Made by a program: the position numbers and the translations under genes. Source: Shinella granuli (GTDB taxonomy: Bacteria > Pseudomonadota > Alphaproteobacteria > Rhizobiales > Rhizobiaceae). Taken from it: 64,000 nt of DNA. The DNA lies in assembly GCF_004341885.1 (NCBI RefSeq), contig NZ_SLVX01000008.1:63745-127744 (forward strand). The letters are read 5' to 3'. The notes under the pieces are model-generated. The model was not told the DNA's origin, did no database searches, and saw only the letters and a list, made by a program, of their open reading frames with translations. Of this stretch, positions 60,074 to 64,000 are shown in pieces. Position 1 is the first letter of the stretch, and each line of letters begins with the position of its first letter.

Positions 60074-61741
60074 TCAACGTGGCAGGGCAGCAGCCGATCC
60101 GGCAGAACGTCCCGCCTCCCTTGACGCCCGTTCCAAGCTGCGGCCGAGAACGCCGAGGAAGATTGCGAAGAACCGCCGCGGCCCGTCCTCGCCCGCCGGC
60201 GTGAGGTCGCCGAAATGCTCGGCGAGAGACCGGTAGCAGGCGAGCCTGTCGGGGGCGATATGGGCGGGGGCAGCGGCGGGGGACTGGCGCAGGCAATACC
60301 AGTCGGCGACGAGGTCGAGGAGCGGGACGGCCTCCAGCGGACCCGTGTCGAGGCCGGCCGGCGGCGTGCCGTCCGCCATCAGCCGGCAGAGATCGGCGAG
60401 CGTCATACGCCGCGCCATCTGCGCCATGTCCGCCGGCCATTCTTTCGGCAGGAAGCGGTGAACGACGAGGGCGCGCATGTGGTGGTGCAGGAAATCGCCG
60501 TAGTCGCGGGCGGCGAGCGCCGGGTCCGGGGCGAGGCCTTCGCGGGCCTGCTCGGCCCGGTAGAGCGCGAGGAGATCGGCATCGAGCGGCGTCTCGGCAA
60601 GCGAGACGGTTTCGACGGACGGCGCCCCATCCCCCGTCTCGACCACGACGAAGCCGGCGGGAAAGGCGACGAGCGAGGGCACGGCGATGTTGACGAGGCT
60701 GCGGCCACCGTCATCGTGGCGCGAGCGGGCCTCGACATGCAGGTGGCCGCTGAAATGCAGCGACAGGCCGGCGGCGATGAGCGTTTCGGCGACGATCGGG
60801 CGGGGCGTGCGCTTCGCGACGTTCGTTTCGCCGAAGAGCGCACGCTCGCTGTCCGTCTCGTCCTCGAAGGGATCGAGCGCGGGATAGTGGGAGAAGGCGA
60901 GGAGCGTCTTGCCCTTGCGCGCCGCCCGCGCCGCGACATCGGCGATCCAGGCGAGGAGATAGGGTTTTACGCGCAGGAGCGCGTTCCAGCCGGCATCGGA
61001 ACTGTCGAGGAAGGCTTTCTTGCGGGCGATGTCGCGCCGGCCGTTGCGTGGCTCGAAGACATTGGCATCGATCATCAGCAGCCACAGGCCGTCCTCCGGC
61101 TCGACCAGGTAGGAGGCATCCATCAGCCGCCGCACGGTGCCGCCATCGGCGGAGCGCAGGTCGTGCTCGCGCGCGGCGGGCGCGTCATCGGCGCCGAAGG
61201 GCGTTTCGAAATGAAGGTCGCCGGGGCGGCGGAAATAGCCGAAATCGCCAAGCGCGCGGATGCCCGCCGGCACGCCGTCGCAATACATCTTCTCCGTCAC
61301 CACCGGACGGCCCGGATCCTCCGCCGCCTTCTCCGCATCGCTCGTCACCAGTACCGTGCCGCCCCCGGCATGCACATAGCGGGTGTCGCGGTGCTTGCCG
61401 AGCGGGCCGAAGACGTCGTGGTTGCCGGGTGTCGCGTAGAAGTTGAGGCCGTGGTGGTCGCGATAGGCCGCAAGCAGCCGCACGAGGCTCGCCACCGTGC
61501 CGCGCTGGCCGTCGTCGGTATAGTCGCCGAGCAGGACGACGTGGCGGATGCCCATGGCGACGATCCGGTCGAGCGCCGCGGGGAGGGCGGTAAAACTCTC
61601 GTTGAAGACGCGGGTGGAGCGGACGGTGTCGGCGAAGGTGCGCACCGTCAGCCTTCGCCCGTTCACGACGAGGCCGGGAAAATCGTAGTCGCCTTCGATA
61701 TCGTGGAAATGGGCGTCCGCGATGACGGCGACGCGGGCCAT
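60074..61741 (-). CDS. Calcineurin-like metallophosphoesterase (paralogue)
   Basis: 555-residue enzyme. Motifs: D-A-H (residues 9-11), G-D-Y-T-D-D-G (about 72), G-N-H-D (about 107), S-H-Y-P (about 288), G-H-L-H (about 332). It shares domain order, the D-A-S-Y-L-V-E-P segment and the C-terminal E-W-P and D-W-Y blocks with the protein at 12162-13751. Here it ends a minus-strand operon after a UDP-sugar dehydrogenase and a methyltransferase (4-nt gap), a different context from its paralogue. Substrate unknown. Confidence 0.88.
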   Translation of the reverse strand: MARVAVIADAHFHDIEGDYDFPGLVVNGRRLTVRTFADTVRSTRVFNESFTALPAALDRIVAMGIRHVVLLGDYTDDGQRGTVASLVRLLAAYRDHHGLNFYATPGNHDVFGPLGKHRDTRYVHAGGGTVLVTSDAEKAAEDPGRPVVTEKMYCDGVPAGIRALGDFGYFRRPGDLHFETPFGADDAPAAREHDLRSADGGTVRRLMDASYLVEPEDGLWLLMIDANVFEPRNGRRDIARKKAFLDSSDAGWNALLRVKPYLLAWIADVAARAARKGKTLLAFSHYPALDPFEDETDSERALFGETNVAKRTPRPIVAETLIAAGLSLHFSGHLHVEARSRHDDGGRSLVNIAVPSLVAFPAGFVVVETGDGAPSVETVSLAETPLDADLLALYRAEQAREGLAPDPALAARDYGDFLHHHMRALVVHRFLPKEWPADMAQMARRMTLADLCRLMADGTPPAGLDTGPLEAVPLLDLVADWYCLRQSPAAAPAHIAPDRLACYRSLAEHFGDLTPAGEDGPRRFFAIFLGVLGRSLERASREAGRSAGSAAALPR

Positions 61742-61745
61742 GGGC

Positions 61746-62231
61746 CTACGCCCGCCTGCGGTAGAGGAAGTAACGCTTGCTGTCGACGGTGGCGGGCAGC
61801 GCCAGGGGCTCCAGCGCCGCGTGGTCGAGCGGCAGGCCGCTGATGGCGATGCCGCCGGCGCCGAGCGCGCCGGCGACGATGTCGGGCAGCCAGGTTAGCG
61901 TGACCGCGTCCTTGTCGTCATAGCCGGTGCCGATATCGGCGTGGACGAGCGCGGCATTCGTGCCGGCAAAGGCCCTTGCCGTCTCGACGATCTCGCCGAG
62001 CACCAGGTCGCCCGGCGGCGGCGTGGAGGAGGAATGCGCGCCGAGCGCCCTATCGAAGGCGACGATGCGCCGGCCGGGGAATTTCTCGCGCAGGTGATCG
62101 AAGGTGCGGCCGTTGCCGAGGCCGATCTCGAGGATCGCGCCGTCCTCCGGCAATGGCAGGGCCTGCGCGACATGGTCGATGACGTCACGCTGGGCGGACA
62201 TGCGGCGGATGAAGCTTTCGAGGCGGCTCAT
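61746..62231 (-). CDS. Small class I SAM-dependent methyltransferase-like protein
   Basis: 161-residue Rossmann-fold protein. Motif I I-L-E-I-G-L-G-N-G-R-T near residue 35, an acidic residue ending the second strand (I-V-A-F-D-R-A), and H-A-D-I-G-T-G-Y near 98. It lacks an obvious substrate-binding lid, shorter than most methyltransferases. Between the dehydrogenase (9-nt gap) and the metallophosphoesterase, so co-transcribed. Methyl acceptor unknown. Confidence 0.75.
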   Translation of the reverse strand: MSRLESFIRRMSAQRDVIDHVAQALPLPEDGAILEIGLGNGRTFDHLREKFPGRRIVAFDRALGAHSSSTPPPGDLVLGEIVETARAFAGTNAALVHADIGTGYDDKDAVTLTWLPDIVAGALGAGGIAISGLPLDHAALEPLALPATVDSKRYFLYRRRA

Positions 62232-62240
62232 GCGGGGATC

Positions 62241-63584
62241 TCAGGCCTTGAGGATCGTATCGGCGGCGATGCCGCGCCGGGCGAAGACGTTGCGCGTGTC
62301 GACGATCAGCGCGCCCCATTCGGCGAGCGCCGCATAGTCGATATCGTCATGGTCGGTGGCGATCAGGATCGCGTCGAAGGCGCGGATGTCCGCCTCGTCC
62401 CAGGCGACCGACGGGCGGCCGCGGAAGGCGCCGTATTCGCGGGTCGGCGGGATTTCCGGCACATGCGGATCGTAATAGCTTGCCGCGCCGCCGCGCTCCT
62501 CGATCAGCTCGATCAGCTTCAGCGAGGGGCTTTCGCGGATGTCGGGCACGTTCTTCTTGTAGGCGAGGCCGATCACCAGCACCTTCGAACGGCTCAGCGC
62601 CTTGCCGGCGCGCCGGTCGAGCGCCTCGGCCAGCCTGCCCACCACATGGCGGGGCATGGAAGAGTTGATCTCGCCGGCGAGCTCGATGAAGCGGGTCGGC
62701 AGCTCGTGGGCGCGCGAGGCCCAGGTGAGGTAGAAGGGATCGATCGGGATGCAATGGCCGCCAAGGCCCGGGCCGGGATAGAAGGGCATGTAGCCGAAAG
62801 GCTTGGAGCTTGCGGCGTCGATCACCTCCCAGATGTCGATGCCCATGGCCTCGTAGACGACCTTCAGCTCGTTCACCAGGGCGATGTTCACCGCGCGGAA
62901 AATGTTCTCCGTCAGCTTCACCGCTTCGGCCGTGGCGGTGGAGGAGACGGGCACGACCGTCTTGACCACCGCGCCGTAGAAGGCGGTGACGAGCGCCTGC
63001 GCCGCCGCGCCGTCGCCGGCGACGACCTTCGGGATGGTCGAGGTCTGGAACTGGCGGTTGCCGGGGTCCTCGCGCTCCGGCGAGAAGCCGAGGAAGAAGT
63101 CCGTGCCGGACGTGAGGCCGCCGGCCTCCAGCGTGCGGCGCACCAGGCCGTCGGTCGTGCCGGGATAGGTGGTCGATTCCAGAACGACGAGCTGGCCGGG
63201 GCGCAGCGTCGCGGCGATGTCGCGGCAGGTCTGCTCGACATAGCGCATGTCGGGGTCGCGGTGGCGCGTCAGCGGCGTCGGCACGCAGATGGCGATGATG
63301 TCGCATGCGCCGAGCCTTGAGAAATCGCTCGTCGCGGCAAAGCGGCCGGCGCGGTGCTCGGCGGCGAGGATATCGCTCGGCACCGCCTCGATATAGCTGC
63401 GCCCGGCCTCGATCGCGGTGATCTTGCCGGGGTCGATGTCGAAACCCGTCACGGCAAAGCCGGCGCGGGCGGCGGTGATGGCGAGCGGCAGGCCGACATA
63501 GCCGAGACCGATGACGCCGACGCGGGCCTCGCGAGACGTTATTCGGGCCAGCAGCGTCTCGTGGGAAAGCAAGGCAGTTGGCAT
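62241..63584 (-). CDS. UDP-sugar 6-dehydrogenase (UDP-GlcNAc/GalNAc-type, WbpA/WbpO-like)
   Basis: 447-residue NAD-dependent enzyme oxidising a UDP-hexose(amine) to the uronate. N-terminal G-L-G-Y-V-G-L-P-L near residue 25; S-T-T-Y-P-G-T-T near 141; central N-I-F-R-A-V-N-I-A-L-V-N-E-L; catalytic Cys in G-L-G-G-H-C-I-P-I-D near 273; C-terminal G-L-A-Y-K-K-N-V-P-D-I-R-E-S. The Y-P-G-T and K-K-N-V-x-D-x-R-E-S forms favour the UDP-HexNAc dehydrogenase subgroup over UDP-glucose dehydrogenase. Start at ATG 63584 with CGGAGTGCCG upstream. Feeds surface polysaccharide synthesis; a glycosyltransferase is divergent. Confidence 0.9.
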   Translation of the reverse strand: MPTALLSHETLLARITSREARVGVIGLGYVGLPLAITAARAGFAVTGFDIDPGKITAIEAGRSYIEAVPSDILAAEHRAGRFAATSDFSRLGACDIIAICVPTPLTRHRDPDMRYVEQTCRDIAATLRPGQLVVLESTTYPGTTDGLVRRTLEAGGLTSGTDFFLGFSPEREDPGNRQFQTSTIPKVVAGDGAAAQALVTAFYGAVVKTVVPVSSTATAEAVKLTENIFRAVNIALVNELKVVYEAMGIDIWEVIDAASSKPFGYMPFYPGPGLGGHCIPIDPFYLTWASRAHELPTRFIELAGEINSSMPRHVVGRLAEALDRRAGKALSRSKVLVIGLAYKKNVPDIRESPSLKLIELIEERGGAASYYDPHVPEIPPTREYGAFRGRPSVAWDEADIRAFDAILIATDHDDIDYAALAEWGALIVDTRNVFARRGIAADTILKA

Positions 63585-63750
63585 CGGCACTCCGCGCACA
63601 TATACAGGACCGCGCGTTGAGATGGGAGAGTTTGGCCAGCCTGTCAACCCTTGCCGTCCGGCCCCGCCGGGCGCGCAGCACGATGGGCCGCAAAGCCGTG
63701 CCGCGGTTCGCGGCGCCAGGGCGACGATGAGAAAGGGCCTGCGGGCGAGC

Positions 63751-64000
63751 ATGAAGATCGCGTTCTACGCCCCGCTGAAATCGCCGGACCATGCCGTGCC
63801 CTCGGGCGACCGGCTGATGGCCCGCCAGCTTGTCGACTGCCTGAGGCGGGCCGGCCATGCCGTCACGCTCGCCTCGGAGCTGCGCGCCTTTTGCGGCGAC
63901 AGCGACGATGCGGCCGCCTATGCGGTGCTCCGGGCGCGGGCGGCGGCGGAGGTCGAGCGGCTTTCGGCGCTCTGGCGGGCGGAGGGCGCGCCGGACCTTT
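63751..64000 (+). CDS. Glycosyltransferase, GT4-like N-terminus (3' end outside window)
   Basis: The first 83 residues (M-K-I-A-F-Y-A-P-L-K-S-P, then S-G-D-R-L-M-A-R-Q-L and G-H-A-V-T-L-A-S) match the N-terminal acceptor-side Rossmann domain of GT-B family-4 glycosyltransferases. An in-frame ATG at 63727 would add eight residues. Truncated by the window end, so the nucleotide-sugar site is not visible. Confidence 0.65.
   Translation, partial: MKIAFYAPLKSPDHAVPSGDRLMARQLVDCLRRAGHAVTLASELRAFCGDSDDAAAYAVLRARAAAEVERLSALWRAEGAPDL

Overview
The window is high-GC, densely packed bacterial DNA. ABC importers dominate, genes overlap by ATGA, LacI-family regulators are frequent, and palindromic 'cccctctgccctgccgggcatctcccc'-type intergenic repeats recur. 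With a cyoABCD-SURF1 cluster and a nasST/nirBD/nasA cluster this points to an alphaproteobacterium of the Rhizobiaceae (Rhizobium, Agrobacterium, Ensifer or Shinella-like). No rRNA, tRNA, CRISPR array, plasmid or phage backbone genes were seen.

Layout. (a) 1-13751, + strand: two FbpA/AfuA-type ABC importers interleaved with four phosphatase genes (two inositol-monophosphatase family, one CX5R phosphatase, one metallophosphoesterase). A LacI regulator (13849-14865, -) follows, and copies of one palindrome (TGCAC-GGCT-GTGCA) lie in front of the second importer and in the regulator's divergent promoter region. I infer an uptake and dephosphorylation system for an organophosphate. (b) 15087-18831: N-formylglutamate-amidohydrolase-like protein, DUF1704/QEGLA metallopeptidase and ATP-grasp ligase, an amide-bond making and breaking trio. 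(c) 18851-20037: a tail-to-tail pair of gene remnants (MFS transporter and TetR regulator) joined by a deletion. (d) 20317-26866: Dpp-type ABC importer plus a class-V-like aminotransferase. Here a palindromic repeat has fused the second permease in frame to the first ATPase.

(e) 27213-36465: complete nitrate assimilation cluster: nasT, nasS, a sigma-54 promoter, a leader RNA with two AnnGnn hexaloop hairpins overlapping an intrinsic terminator (a NasT antitermination target), nitrate transporter, nirB, nirD, nasA. (f) 36535-45265: LacI repressor with two near-identical palindromic operators facing an ABC importer (binding protein, two permeases, 62-aa membrane protein, two ATPases) and a DhaK-DhaL dihydroxyacetone kinase, suggesting uptake and phosphorylation of a small polyol or triose.

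(g) 45557-52238: RND efflux pump and adaptor, a hydrolase-fold protein lacking its nucleophile, and a divergent LysR regulator; then an MHS-type MFS transporter (52207-53532, -). (h) 53829-58930: cytochrome bo3 ubiquinol oxidase cyoABCD and SURF1. An IS630-family element sits exactly in the TA of the SURF1 stop codon. (i) 60074-64000: a second metallophosphoesterase (paralogue of the one in a), a small methyltransferase and a UDP-sugar 6-dehydrogenase on the - strand, and the start of a divergent glycosyltransferase.
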